The notes beneath the pieces were generated by a model, which was not told where the DNA came from, searched no databases, and was given only the letters and a program-made list of their open reading frames with translations. A stretch of DNA of 64,000 nucleotides, taken from positions 124,001 through 188,000 of the forward strand of contig CAVTJP010000017.1 of assembly GCA_963735085.1 (NCBI GenBank), written 5' to 3'. Numbering within the stretch: the stretch's first letter is position 1; the number at the start of each line of letters is the position of its first letter. Both the position numbers and the translations under genes were made by a program. The stretch comes from DATJGR01 sp963735085 (GTDB lineage: Bacteria; Pseudomonadota; Gammaproteobacteria; Pseudomonadales; Azotimanducaceae). Positions 25,404 through 33,439 of the stretch are shown here, in pieces.

Positions 25404-26810
25404 TTAGGCCGACGGATAGCAGAACGAATCGGTTGAGCAGTCGCCGCCCTGCAGCCGGATCTGGTGCGCACCGTACTCGGCGCCGAAATCGACGGCGAAG
25501 TCTTTGTCGAGCGAGATGCCACCTTCCGGCGCGACGTTGCACATTACTTGCCGGCCCGGCACGCCGTCGGGATAGAACTGTGCGTCCCAGCTGCTGTACA
25601 GCGAGTTTGTGAAATACACGCGTTTGCCGTCGCGACTGATTTCGGTCATCTGCGGTCCGCCGCCGAAAGCCGATCCGTTTGGATGCGGCGTGCGCCGCGT
25701 GATACCGCCGATGTGCACACTACCGGCAAGGCGCGGCGCCATCGGATCGCTGACATCGTACTGTTGCAATTCTCCGGTGCCCCAGCAGGCGACGTAAAGA
25801 AATCGGTCGTCCAGCGACAAATCGATGTCGCTGATCAGCGGCGGCACGGCGCCGAAACCCTTCAGCAGATCAGGTAGCGCCGATGCATCGGCCGGTTCGG
25901 GTGGAATGACAGCGGTTTTCTTCGCGTGAAACGTGCCGTTCTCGCGGTACCAGGTCCAGATCGAACCTTCGAGATTGGTGGTGTCCACCACCACGCCGAG
26001 GAAACCATACTCGCGTGTCGGGTCGTGCGCCGGCCGCAATTCGAGCGCCATCTGGTGATTGTCACCGATGTCGATCGTCTGTACATGGCGTCGCGAACTC
26101 AGCTCCCAGAAATGCAGCCGGTGGCCGTAGCGATTCGCCAGCAGATCCTCCGGCACGATGCCGTTCTCGAACTGCGGCGGCAGACCCCACTCGCTGGACA
26201 CCATGTAGTTGCGCGGCAGGTTCCACCAGAAATCGTAGTGCAGCTTTTGCGGTCCACGCTCGATCTCCCACTTGCCGAGAATCTCGAAACTCTCGCAGTC
26301 CATCAGGAAGATTCCGGGTGGACCCTGCGTCCCGTCGGCGCCCGCGCCACCGAGCGTGCTGATGTAGATGCCTTCGGGTCCGCAATGCACGGTGTGTGGT
26401 CGCGAGTAGCCGGTCTTGCGCAGCACTTCGTCGGGCTCGATGACATGGGCGATCGTCGGCCGCGTCGGATCCGGTTGCGTGTCCACGATGTAGACACGCG
26501 ACGATCGAATGCCCGGAATGACGAGGTAGCGTCGCTTCAGGAACGCATGACCTGACATCGGCGATAGCGCCGAACTGCACGCGTTCCAGCCGAAGTGATG
26601 GAATTCGTCACCGCGATTGGGCATGTCGAGCCGGTGCAATAGCTTGCCATAGCTTCGTGAACTCGGATCGACATCGACGACTGCCAGCGCATCGGGCCGC
26701 GAAGCATCGGGCGACAGCAACGCTGTATAGGCGATCCGTTCGGGTTCGGCTTCCATCGCCAGGCGCGGGGAGGGGTGAAACGTTGGATCGGGACGCAGCT
26801 TGTCGAACAC
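25404..26810 (-). CDS. Selenium-binding protein 56 family, candidate methanethiol oxidase
   Basis: 468 residues, the usual length for SBP56/SELENBP1. Long stretches match the family: VDVDPSSRSYGKLLHRLDMPN, DEFHHFGWNACSS, PGIRSSRVYIVD, SRPHTVHCGPEGIY and the C-terminal GGPQMTEISRDGKRVYFTNSLYS-SWD and GGDCSTD. The His-rich propeller binds copper. In bacteria and humans such proteins oxidise methanethiol to formaldehyde, sulfide and hydrogen peroxide. I start at GTG 26810 with AAGGA/GGAGGT immediately upstream; an ATG at 26903 would add 31 residues not seen in relatives. The next gene is the HGLNP membrane protein. Divergent from GH1. Confidence 0.9.
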   Translation of the reverse strand: MFDKLRPDPTFHPSPRLAMEAEPERIAYTALLSPDASRPDALAVVDVDPSSRSYGKLLHRLDMPNRGDEFHHFGWNACSSALSPMSGHAFLKRRYLVIPGIRSSRVYIVDTQPDPTRPTIAHVIEPDEVLRKTGYSRPHTVHCGPEGIYISTLGGAGADGTQGPPGIFLMDCESFEILGKWEIERGPQKLHYDFWWNLPRNYMVSSEWGLPPQFENGIVPEDLLANRYGHRLHFWELSSRRHVQTIDIGDNHQMALELRPAHDPTREYGFLGVVVDTTNLEGSIWTWYRENGTFHAKKTAVIPPEPADASALPDLLKGFGAVPPLISDIDLSLDDRFLYVACWGTGELQQYDVSDPMAPRLAGSVHIGGITRRTPHPNGSAFGGGPQMTEISRDGKRVYFTNSLYSSWDAQFYPDGVPGRQVMCNVAPEGGISLDKDFAVDFGAEYGAHQIRLQGGDCSTDSFCYPSA

Positions 26811-26956
26811 GAGACCTCCGGTCCTTGGCGCGTGCTGCTTTTGCGCGGTGACGCTGAGTGTGTGCCGATCCCCAGGCAATGCAACCGCTTCTTGCCCACG
26901 CATTCCGCCGCGGACGTGTAACCTTGTCGCGTTCAGTGGATTTGGAGGCGCAAGTG

Positions 26957-28339
26957 ATGAGCAAGTCCAGACAATTTCTTTGGGGTGCGGCGAGCGCGGC
27001 CTATCAGGTCGAGGGTGGCTATGACGCAGGTGGTCGCGGTCTGTCGAAGTGGGATGTGTACACGAATCGCGATCGCATTACCGTCCCGTTCACGGGTAAA
27101 CAGCAATCCGGCAATGTCGCGATCAATCAGTACAGCCGCGACCAGTACCTGAAAGACATCGCGCTGATGCGCGACCTCGGACTCACGGCGTACCGCTTCT
27201 CGATCTCGTGGCCACGCGTGCTCCCCGAGGGAACCGGCGTGGTGAATCAGGTGGGCCTCGACTACTACGGTCGCCTGGTCGACGATCTGCTCGAAAACGG
27301 CATCAAGCCTGTCGTCACGCTGTATCACTGGGATTTCCCGTGGACGCTGCATGAACGCGGCGGCTTTCACAACCGCGAAGTGGTCGACTGGTTTCGCACC
27401 TACGCTGCGCTCGTCTTCCGCGCACTCGGCGACCGCGTCGATACGTTCATCACTATGAACGAACCGTTCATGGATCTGTTCCTGTTGGACCCGGTTGCGC
27501 AGAATGTTCGTGAACAACGAAAGCCCTTCGGCATCACCGTCGAGCAATGGCGTGGGCAGGTTCCGGCCATGCACAACCTCTTTCTCGCCAGTGCGGCGGC
27601 GGTGGGCGCATTTCGCGCCGGTGGATTTGAAGGCTCGATCGGCGTTGCACTGCCGTTGTCGCCGACCGTACCCGTCGATGAACGCAACGCCGACGACGTG
27701 GCTGCGGCGCATACTTGGGATGCACTGTTCAATCAGTGGCCGCTCGACGCTGCGCTGCGCGGCAGCTACACCGACGTCGTGCTAACGACGTTGCAACGGC
27801 TCGCGCCCTCATTCGTGGTTTCGGATGCGGACCGGGCGGCGCTCGCCGCGAACACCGTCGACTTTGTTGGTGTGAATTTCTATTCACCGGCTCATTGCCG
27901 GCACAACGATAAGCGTCCGCTCGGTGTCGAGTGGGGTGTGAATCCGGATCCGGTGCCCGCGTTCAATGGGCCTGTCCGGCCCGATGCGCTGCACCAATTG
28001 TTGATGCGTATTCATCGCGAATACGACGCCCCGCCGATTCTGATTACAGAAAATGGCGCGGGCTTTGGCCCCAACGACGAAGTAATGGCGGGCGGCGGCG
28101 TACACGATCCGTTGCGCACCGATTACATCCGGCGTCATATCGATGCCGTTTTACGCGCCCGTCGAGATGGTGCCGATGTGCGCGGTTATCTGGAGTGGTG
28201 TCCGTTCGATAATTTCGAGTGGATCAGGGGTTACGACGCACGCTTCGGGATCATTCACGTCGATTTCGAAACTCAGCGGAGGACACCGAAGTCGAGTTTT
28301 TTTGCGTACAAGGAGATCATTGCGGGGCAGATGGTTTGA
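26957..28339 (+). CDS. Glycoside hydrolase family 1 beta-glucosidase
   Basis: 460-residue (beta/alpha)8 barrel with the GH1 N-terminal signature FLWGAASAAYQVEG, acid/base Glu169 (TMNEP) and nucleophile Glu365 (ITENG), plus the W-F-x-W substrate region (WCPFDNFEW). It hydrolyses beta-linked glucosides or galactosides; no signal peptide, so it is cytosolic. ATG 26957 has GGAGG at 26944-26948. Divergent from the SBP56 gene. A 17-base perfect inverted repeat follows the stop. The true substrate cannot be inferred from the neighbours. Confidence 0.93.
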   Translation: MSKSRQFLWGAASAAYQVEGGYDAGGRGLSKWDVYTNRDRITVPFTGKQQSGNVAINQYSRDQYLKDIALMRDLGLTAYRFSISWPRVLPEGTGVVNQVGLDYYGRLVDDLLENGIKPVVTLYHWDFPWTLHERGGFHNREVVDWFRTYAALVFRALGDRVDTFITMNEPFMDLFLLDPVAQNVREQRKPFGITVEQWRGQVPAMHNLFLASAAAVGAFRAGGFEGSIGVALPLSPTVPVDERNADDVAAAHTWDALFNQWPLDAALRGSYTDVVLTTLQRLAPSFVVSDADRAALAANTVDFVGVNFYSPAHCRHNDKRPLGVEWGVNPDPVPAFNGPVRPDALHQLLMRIHREYDAPPILITENGAGFGPNDEVMAGGGVHDPLRTDYIRRHIDAVLRARRDGADVRGYLEWCPFDNFEWIRGYDARFGIIHVDFETQRRTPKSSFFAYKEIIAGQMV

Positions 28340-28364
28340 GTCGGTAGCGATGCCGGCGTCAGGA

Positions 28365-28416
28365 TATCCACCGATCGAGCGGCTGGCTTGTTGGGGTCGC
28401 GCTCGATCGGTGGATA
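28365..28416. terminator. Long perfect hairpin downstream of the beta-glucosidase
   Basis: 17-base arms at 28365-28381 and 28400-28416 (TATCCACCGATCGAGCG and its exact complement) around an 18-base loop, starting 26 bases after the GH1 stop. The stem is very stable, but no T-run follows, so intrinsic termination is uncertain; mRNA 3'-end protection or a mobile REP-like element are alternatives. Confidence 0.5.
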
Positions 28417-28490
28417 ACCCGCAACCGTTTGCGACATCGCCCCTTAATCGCACTGTTGGCTAATGTATTTGTGTCGCCTTTGCTTAAGTA

Positions 28491-28510
28491 TACTGGATAA
28501 GTATCCAGCA
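28491..28510. promoter_or_regulatory. SOS (LexA) box
   Basis: TACTGGATAAGTATCCAGCA: CTG-N10-CAG with 7-base perfect arms (CTGGATA/TATCCAG) and 15 of 20 matches to the E. coli LexA consensus. It overlaps a -10-like TATACT (28489-28494) and lies 15 bases before the ATG of the HNH pseudogene, so it is positioned for repression. AGGAG follows as ribosome site. Confidence 0.75.
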
Positions 28511-28524
28511 TCAGGAGTCGAGAC

Positions 28525-29138
28525 ATGCAAGCACCGGCAATGGCTGCAACACCCGACGATCTCGACTCGCTCACCACCGAAATCACGACACTCTGCGGGC
28601 ACCTCGATGCGGCGGAGTTCCGGCTGCTCGAACTGATCCGCGAACTCGATGAGCGCGCACCGTGGGGTCTGTGGGAAATGAAGAGTTGCGCGCACTGGCT
28701 GAACTGGAAGTGTGGCGGTATCTGGCAGTGCCTCCGGGTGCCGATGACGGTGCCTCGAGCGCCGACCGCTACCAGATCACCGTACACGTTTCCGCGGAAA
28801 CGCTACGCACCGACGGTTCGATCGATCCGGACGATCCGCCGGCCATCGAAGGTGGGCCGGTACTGGCACCCGATACCGTACGCCGTCTGGCGTGCGATGC
28901 GGGACTCGTACCATTGATCGAAGCTGCCAACGGTGAGGCACTGGCAATCGGCCGTAGGACCCGGTCGATCTCACCGGCGTTACGCCGGGCCTTGAAGCGC
29001 CGCGATGGCGGGTGTCGCATCGATTCCGATACGACAACGCCGGCATGGTATGGCGAGCACCCGGACTATGACCACATCCTGTGGGTGATGTATCAGGGTC
29101 GCGTTGACGTCGATGTCGGACGATTGCCAACGACATGA
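28525..29138 (+). pseudogene. DUF222/HNH endonuclease pseudogene with two internal deletions
   Basis: The first ~64 codons (28525-28717) are the N-terminus of the DUF222/HNH (13E12-like) family, ending in SCAHWLNWKCG. Similarity then jumps to another reading frame at about 28733 (DRYQITVHVSAETL, GPVLAPDTVRRLACDAGL, ISPALRRALKRRDGGCR to ~29020). A second jump removes the zinc/HNH core: after GGCR comes only the family C-terminus (TPAWYGEHPDYDHI). Hence one out-of-frame deletion of roughly 200 codons and one in-frame loss of the catalytic centre. No intact protein can be made. The SOS box and ribosome site remain. Confidence 0.78.
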
Positions 29139-29227
29139 GCGACACTGCCGTCGACTATCTCGGTTGCCAGAGCGACGTCATCCAACAACGTGCCATTCCA
29201 ATCCCAGACAAGCGCCTCAGTTACCAT
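29132..29227 (-). pseudogene. 5' fragment of a HAD-superfamily phosphatase gene
   Basis: From ATG 29227 the minus strand reads MVTEALVWDWNGTLLDDVAL and about 12 more residues; DWNGTLLDD is HAD motif I of phosphoglycolate-phosphatase-like enzymes. Similarity ends near 29132, where the sequence becomes the tail of the HNH pseudogene read backwards. The start codon overlaps the grpB-like stop by 11 bases, so the two once formed a coupled pair. The remaining ~190 codons are gone. Confidence 0.65.
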
Positions 29228-29789
29228 CTGGTTTCCAGCTGGTTGCGTCTTTCCAAAGCAACGCCGCTCTGTAGACGGTGTCCATGTAGGGGTCCTTGAT
29301 TGCATAGTACGCATCGACGTCATCCGCGAAGCGCCGGGCCAGTTCCCGCTTTACGCTCTCGTAAGCGCTTCGCACGAACGTGTCTGCGCGAAGAAAATCT
29401 CTGAACAACAACGCGTAGAGCTGATTCAATCGGCCTTCTTCCCGCACGTGCACATTCGCAGGTCTTTGCCCTTTCGGCTGGCGAAAGAAGATCTTTTGCA
29501 GTTCCGGCGAGCTGCTTTCGACACCGACCAGATTGTCGTTCTTGATGTGCGTACGAAAGTCATAGCCGAGCGCCTTCAGACGGTGCACGAGGTTGCTGTT
29601 TCGATTGATGTCCGCGACCGATACCTGGATGTCGATAATGTCCTTCGCCGCCAGCCGGGGAACAGCCGTGGAGCCAATATGATCGATGCGAACTGCATCG
29701 CTGCCCAGTGCGGAACGGATTTCGCCCGCTATTGCTTCAAACTCTGCGGGCCACTCCAGCCGATAGTCGACGACTTCGATTTTGCTCAT
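29217..29789 (-). CDS. GrpB/UPF0157 family protein
   Basis: 190 residues with the family pattern: VVDYRLEWPAEFEAIAGEI at the start, the nucleotidyltransferase-like HIGSTAVPRLAAKDIIDIQV (37-56) and the C-terminal KRELARRF...YAIKDPYMD. GrpB proteins have a polymerase-beta-type nucleotidyltransferase fold; some are fused to dephospho-CoA kinase, but the reaction is not established. Complete and normal length. It precedes a truncated HAD gene in the same direction and is divergent from a GNAT acetyltransferase. Confidence 0.9.
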   Translation of the reverse strand: MSKIEVVDYRLEWPAEFEAIAGEIRSALGSDAVRIDHIGSTAVPRLAAKDIIDIQVSVADINRNSNLVHRLKALGYDFRTHIKNDNLVGVESSSPELQKIFFRQPKGQRPANVHVREEGRLNQLYALLFRDFLRADTFVRSAYESVKRELARRFADDVDAYYAIKDPYMDTVYRAALLWKDATSWKPDGN

Positions 29790-29877
29790 GGCAATACTTT
29801 AGTAGTTCGTTTGGCGCGGATTCGAAAGAATCCGGCATGCTGCTTTATCGCGTAGAACGTGGTCAATTGGAGTCGTC

Positions 29878-30411
29878 GTGACAACGCCAGTCATCATTCC
29901 CACGTTGACTACGAGCCGGCTGAGACTGGAACCTCTATGCGACACGCATTCGGATGGCATGTTCAGATTGTGGTCTGATCCGCTTGTCTGCCGGTATTCG
30001 GGCACGGTGACGGACTACGACCGAAATGTCATCCAAATGCCGGCGTCGACCAGAGCAAGCAGCGACCGGATCATCGAATTCTGGATACGCGCTGCACAAG
30101 ACGGCTGGGGGTTTCGGTGGGCGGTCATAGTCTCCTGTACTGACGAGTTCGCAGGCACGGTGGGTTTCAATTCACTTGGAGGTTGCTCGGAGATTGCCTA
30201 TCACCTGCTGCCTCGGCAATGGGGGCGAGGCGTCATGTTCGAAGCATCGAGGGCCGCCGTCGATTGGCGTCGAGATCATGGGGCATCCGAGATCGAAGCA
30301 TTCATAGAGCCTGAAAATGCAGCATCAATCGCATTGGCCGTACGGATAGGAATGCGGGCAACTGATGCGTTCTCCGCTGATGGTGCTCAAAGGTATCGAA
30401 TGGCGGTTTAG
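29878..30411 (+). CDS. GNAT family N-acetyltransferase (RimJ/RimL-like)
   Basis: 177 residues. TTSRLRLEPL at 11-20 is the RimJ-like opening; the acetyl-CoA loop appears as LLPRQWGRGVMFEASRAAVDW, a Q/R-x-x-G-x-G/A variant (WGRGV), followed by IEPENAASIALAVRIGM, the motif B helix. It acetylates a small molecule or protein N-terminus. GTG start with GGAG upstream. Base composition is slightly less GC-rich than the neighbours (many AT-ending codons), in a region with two decayed genes, so recent acquisition is possible. Confidence 0.85.
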   Translation: MTTPVIIPTLTTSRLRLEPLCDTHSDGMFRLWSDPLVCRYSGTVTDYDRNVIQMPASTRASSDRIIEFWIRAAQDGWGFRWAVIVSCTDEFAGTVGFNSLGGCSEIAYHLLPRQWGRGVMFEASRAAVDWRRDHGASEIEAFIEPENAASIALAVRIGMRATDAFSADGAQRYRMAV

Positions 30412-30463
30412 CGCCCGAGTGCAATGCCGCCGCGCGGCCGGGTATTTTTGTTGGCAGAAGTTG

Positions 30464-30479
30464 CCGACACGGATGTCGG
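30464..30479. promoter_or_regulatory. Palindrome upstream of the acyltransferase
   Basis: CCGACA-CGGA-TGTCGG, about 88 bases before the PlsC-like start. The same gap has a GC palindrome (GCCGCGCGGC) followed by TTTTT near 30444, a possible weak terminator of the upstream acetyltransferase gene. Confidence 0.35.
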
Positions 30480-30566
30480 ACAGACCGATTCTATGACCGC
30501 ACTCGAAGAACGAATTCGCGGCGCACGTGTCGCATCTGCACCGCAACTGAAATCAAAGGAATGATC

Positions 30567-31361
30567 ATGCGTTTGTTCGCCTTCCACACCGCTACGCATA
30601 CCGCATCGCGCCTTGTCTCCCATCCCGACACGCAGCCGGAATTCGCGGGCCCGCACCGTTGGCAAACCAGCGGTTGGGCGAAGTGTATCCGCCGCCTGAT
30701 GCGCCGCCGCGCATACACGCGCTGGGTCGACATGTACTGTGACCCGCTGACGGTGAACGGCCTGGATCGCCTCCCAACGTCCGCCCTGCCGGCCATCTTC
30801 GCCGCCAACCATCAAAGCCATATGGACACGCTGGTGTTGTTCGAAGCGATGCCCGAGCACATCCAGCGCAATCTCTACTTCGGCGCCGCAGCGGACCGTT
30901 GGTATGTCAAAGGCAAGAAGAAACTGATCTTGCAGCCGTGGTACCAGTCGATGGTGCTCGGCAATTTTCCGATCGTGCGCGGCGGCGGTATGAAGGCACT
31001 CCACTATGCGGCGTGGCTGCTACGCCGGGGCTGCAACATCTGCATTTTCCCGGAAGGCACGCGTACCACGCGCGACGAACTCGGTCGCTTCAAGCCCGGC
31101 GTCGCCCTACTCGCACTCGAACTCGGTGTGCCGGTGGTGCCGGTCTACTTGTCCGGCCTGCGCGAGATGCGGCCGAAAGGTGCGCTGCACGCGAAACCCG
31201 GACCGGCGGGCGTAGACGTGCTGGCGCCGATGCTTTTTGCGCGCGGCACCGGCGTCGAGAACGCCACCGCGGCGCTGCGTGCGGTGCTGGCGCAGCGTCA
31301 CGGCGATGAACTGGCGGCGCTTGTCGGCGGTTCGCCGCCGACACTGCATCACGCGGCGTAG
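30567..31361 (+). CDS. 1-acyl-sn-glycerol-3-phosphate acyltransferase family (PlsC-like)
   Basis: 264 residues. NHQSHMD gives the HX4D catalytic motif (H82, D87), followed by block III FPEGTR (161-166) and a PVVPVYLSG block IV. It transfers an acyl group to a lysophospholipid or related alcohol at the inner membrane. I prefer ATG 30567, six bases after AAAGGA; an in-frame ATG at 30561 abuts the ribosome site. The N-terminal ~60 residues are basic and non-hydrophobic, so membrane association is probably peripheral. Convergent with trpS. Confidence 0.88.
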   Translation: MRLFAFHTATHTASRLVSHPDTQPEFAGPHRWQTSGWAKCIRRLMRRRAYTRWVDMYCDPLTVNGLDRLPTSALPAIFAANHQSHMDTLVLFEAMPEHIQRNLYFGAAADRWYVKGKKKLILQPWYQSMVLGNFPIVRGGGMKALHYAAWLLRRGCNICIFPEGTRTTRDELGRFKPGVALLALELGVPVVPVYLSGLREMRPKGALHAKPGPAGVDVLAPMLFARGTGVENATAALRAVLAQRHGDELAALVGGSPPTLHHAA

Positions 31362-31388
31362 CCGTTGACCCCTTATGGTTGCTGTTAG

Positions 31389-32411
31389 TTAGTCCGACCT
31401 TTCGGGTTCAGGGATCGAGTTCGGAATGAGCCCCAACGCGTCATGAACTTCGACAAGGGTCGCGCGCGCCGTTTTGCGTGCCTTGACGGTGCCCGCGGCA
31501 AGGATCCCATCCAGTTCCCGCTCATGCGTTCGAATTTCGGAAAAACGTGCCCGTATCGGTTTCACAACCGCGATCACCGCGTCGGCGACGTCTGACTTCA
31601 ACCGGCCATATCCTTGGCCGCGATACCGTTCCTCCAAAACGGCGATCGGCAGGTTCGTCGTCGCTGAGAGAATGTTCAACAGATTCGATACGCCGGGTTT
31701 ATCCTCGCGTGCGGCGATCTTGTTGCCCGAGTCGGTCACGCAGCGCTTGATCTTCCGCGCAATGACCTCCGGCGGGTCCAGCAGCGCAACGACGTTGGCA
31801 TCCACTTCGTCCGACTTCGACATCTTCTTGCTGGGATCCTGCAGGCTCATGATCCGAGAGCCGGTTTCCGGAATATATGCGTCCGGGATCGGGAAGATCG
31901 ACCGATAAACTCCGTTGAATCTGCCGGCGATGTCTCGCGTGAGTTCGAGATGCTGCCGCTGGTCATCACCGACCGGAACGAGGTTGGCCTTGTACAACAA
32001 GATGTCGGCTGCCATCAGCACCGGATAGCTGAACAACCCGGCGTTGACATTGCCGACGTTCCGACGGCTCTTATCCTTGAATTGCGTCATTCGATTGAGT
32101 TCGCCGATTTGCGCATAGCACTGAAGGATCCAGGCGAGCTCGGAGTGTTCCGGGACGTGCGACTGGACGAATACGACGCTGTCGTCGGGGCTGACACCGC
32201 ATGCAATGTACAGCGCGATGAAGTCACGGCAGCGATTCGCGAAGGTTGCCGGGTTCTGCCGAACGGTGATCGCGTGGAGGTCAACCAGCGGAAAGAAGCA
32301 CGCGTACCGATTCTGGTGAGCGACCCAGTTGCGAATGGCGCCGAGGTAGTTGCCAAGGGTCAATCGACCTGACGGAGCGATGCCGCTTAGAAGTGTTGGT
32401 CGTCTGGTCAT
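31389..32411 (-). CDS. trpS: Tryptophan--tRNA ligase
   Basis: 340 residues, class I synthetase close to E. coli TrpRS in length. The HIGH-equivalent is PSGRLTLGNY (13-22), the KMSKS loop is SKKMSKSDE, and LVDLHAITVR, VQSHVPEHSELAW, MTQFKDKS, LMAADILLY and VGDDQRQHLEL are all conserved. It charges tRNA-Trp. The 275-base upstream region shows no Trp-rich leader peptide or obvious attenuator. Convergent with the acyltransferase gene. Whether this is the sole housekeeping copy cannot be judged here. Confidence 0.96.
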   Translation of the reverse strand: MTRRPTLLSGIAPSGRLTLGNYLGAIRNWVAHQNRYACFFPLVDLHAITVRQNPATFANRCRDFIALYIACGVSPDDSVVFVQSHVPEHSELAWILQCYAQIGELNRMTQFKDKSRRNVGNVNAGLFSYPVLMAADILLYKANLVPVGDDQRQHLELTRDIAGRFNGVYRSIFPIPDAYIPETGSRIMSLQDPSKKMSKSDEVDANVVALLDPPEVIARKIKRCVTDSGNKIAAREDKPGVSNLLNILSATTNLPIAVLEERYRGQGYGRLKSDVADAVIAVVKPIRARFSEIRTHERELDGILAAGTVKARKTARATLVEVHDALGLIPNSIPEPERSD

Positions 32412-32686
32412 TTGTATCTCCGGTTATCGTGTGTACCGGAGACAGTTCTTCAGTGGTGTGCTGTCGCCGGCGAACGCGCGACAGATGAAAACGCTGCCGC
32501 GACCTAATGCGACCGCCACCACTGGACATTGCAGCTCGAACGCGAAACTGTGTTCTGAATCATGTTGGCGTTTTATCAGACGGCAAGCCCAACCGCCATA
32601 TTGATTCGCGAAATGATTCGCGAGGGCGGCTGAAGCGTCGCCGGTGCGCACTGACGGGAGCGGGACCATTTGGATAAACTCGTTGC
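32412..32686. other. Intergenic region between trpS and a nucleotidyltransferase gene
   Basis: A 275-base stretch between divergent genes. It contains short reading frames but none with a ribosome site and family-like composition, and no strong inverted repeat. It should hold the trpS promoter on the minus strand, which I could not pinpoint. Confidence 0.5.
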
Positions 32687-33439
32687 ATGGTTTCTCTGTC
32701 GCAAGATCAGTCGGCAATACTCGACGATGTGGTCCATGAAGTTGGCGGGCTGGCGGATGTGTGCGCGGTCGCACTCGGCGGGTCGCACGCCAGGAATCGT
32801 GCGCACACGGACTCCGATATCGACATCGGCATCTACTATCGTGAACGTGCGCCGTTTTCGATCGAGTCGTTGCGCGAGATCGCTCGACGATTGGATGACT
32901 CCGGTGATCCGGTGGTATCCGAACTTGGCGGCTGGGGACCGTGGGTGAATGGAGGCGCCTGGCTCACCATTCGGGGCCAACGTGTCGACCTGTTGTATCG
33001 CAGCCTCGAATTGTGTGATCGGGTCATTCGCGATGCCGGAAAAGGCCGATACGAACTCCACTATGCTCAGCAAGCGCCGTTCGGTTTTTTCAGCCCGACG
33101 TACCTGGGAGAGATCCATGTAGCGGTTGCACTGCGTGATGACGCATCTGAACTGGAGAGTCGAAAGCGGCAGGTAGTCGGTTATCCGGATGCGCTGCGCC
33201 GCTCGGTCATGCAGAGCTGTTTGTGGGATGTGGAGTTCGGCTTGAACGCGTTTCGTCGATGCGCAGGTTCGATCGCTGTCGAAAATGCGGGCGCTCCACC
33301 AGGAAACGGTTGTTTTGGCGGGCGATCTGTATCGTTCGAATCGCGCCGTCACATAGGCTTCGTGCCCGACACCCGCACCAGAATACCCGGTACGAAATCA
33401 TCGATGGCCACGGTGCGAAATCCCGCCGCCTCGAAATAA
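32687..33439 (+). CDS. Nucleotidyltransferase-domain protein, 3' end probably degraded
   Basis: 250 residues as read. The N-terminal domain is a polymerase-beta-type nucleotidyltransferase: LGGSHARNRAHTDSDIDIGIYY carries GGS and D-x-D. Residues to about 185 (DALRRSVMQSCLWDVEFGLNAF) look like the helical partner domain of family members that act on small molecules. Beyond that the sequence loses family character, becomes Gly/Arg/Ser-rich and overlaps the convergent methyltransferase gene by 91 bases, so a frameshift or deletion near 33250 is likely. The gene may be inactive or a shortened form. No partner gene is adjacent. Confidence 0.6.
   Translation: MVSLSQDQSAILDDVVHEVGGLADVCAVALGGSHARNRAHTDSDIDIGIYYRERAPFSIESLREIARRLDDSGDPVVSELGGWGPWVNGGAWLTIRGQRVDLLYRSLELCDRVIRDAGKGRYELHYAQQAPFGFFSPTYLGEIHVAVALRDDASELESRKRQVVGYPDALRRSVMQSCLWDVEFGLNAFRRCAGSIAVENAGAPPGNGCFGGRSVSFESRRHIGFVPDTRTRIPGTKSSMATVRNPAASK

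Noticed and set aside
26957..28339. GH1 enzyme as a fucosidase linked to the fuconate genes
   Set aside because: GH1 enzymes are mainly beta-glucosidase/galactosidase-type, and the genes are 6 kb apart with unrelated genes between.
28662..29138. Intact protein starting at 28662
   Set aside because: The opening residues are an off-frame reading of the DUF222 N-terminus, so it is the distal half of a broken gene rather than a separate one.
32412..32529. Possible trp-type leader peptide or attenuator before trpS
   Set aside because: No run of Trp codons in any frame and no terminator/antiterminator hairpins.
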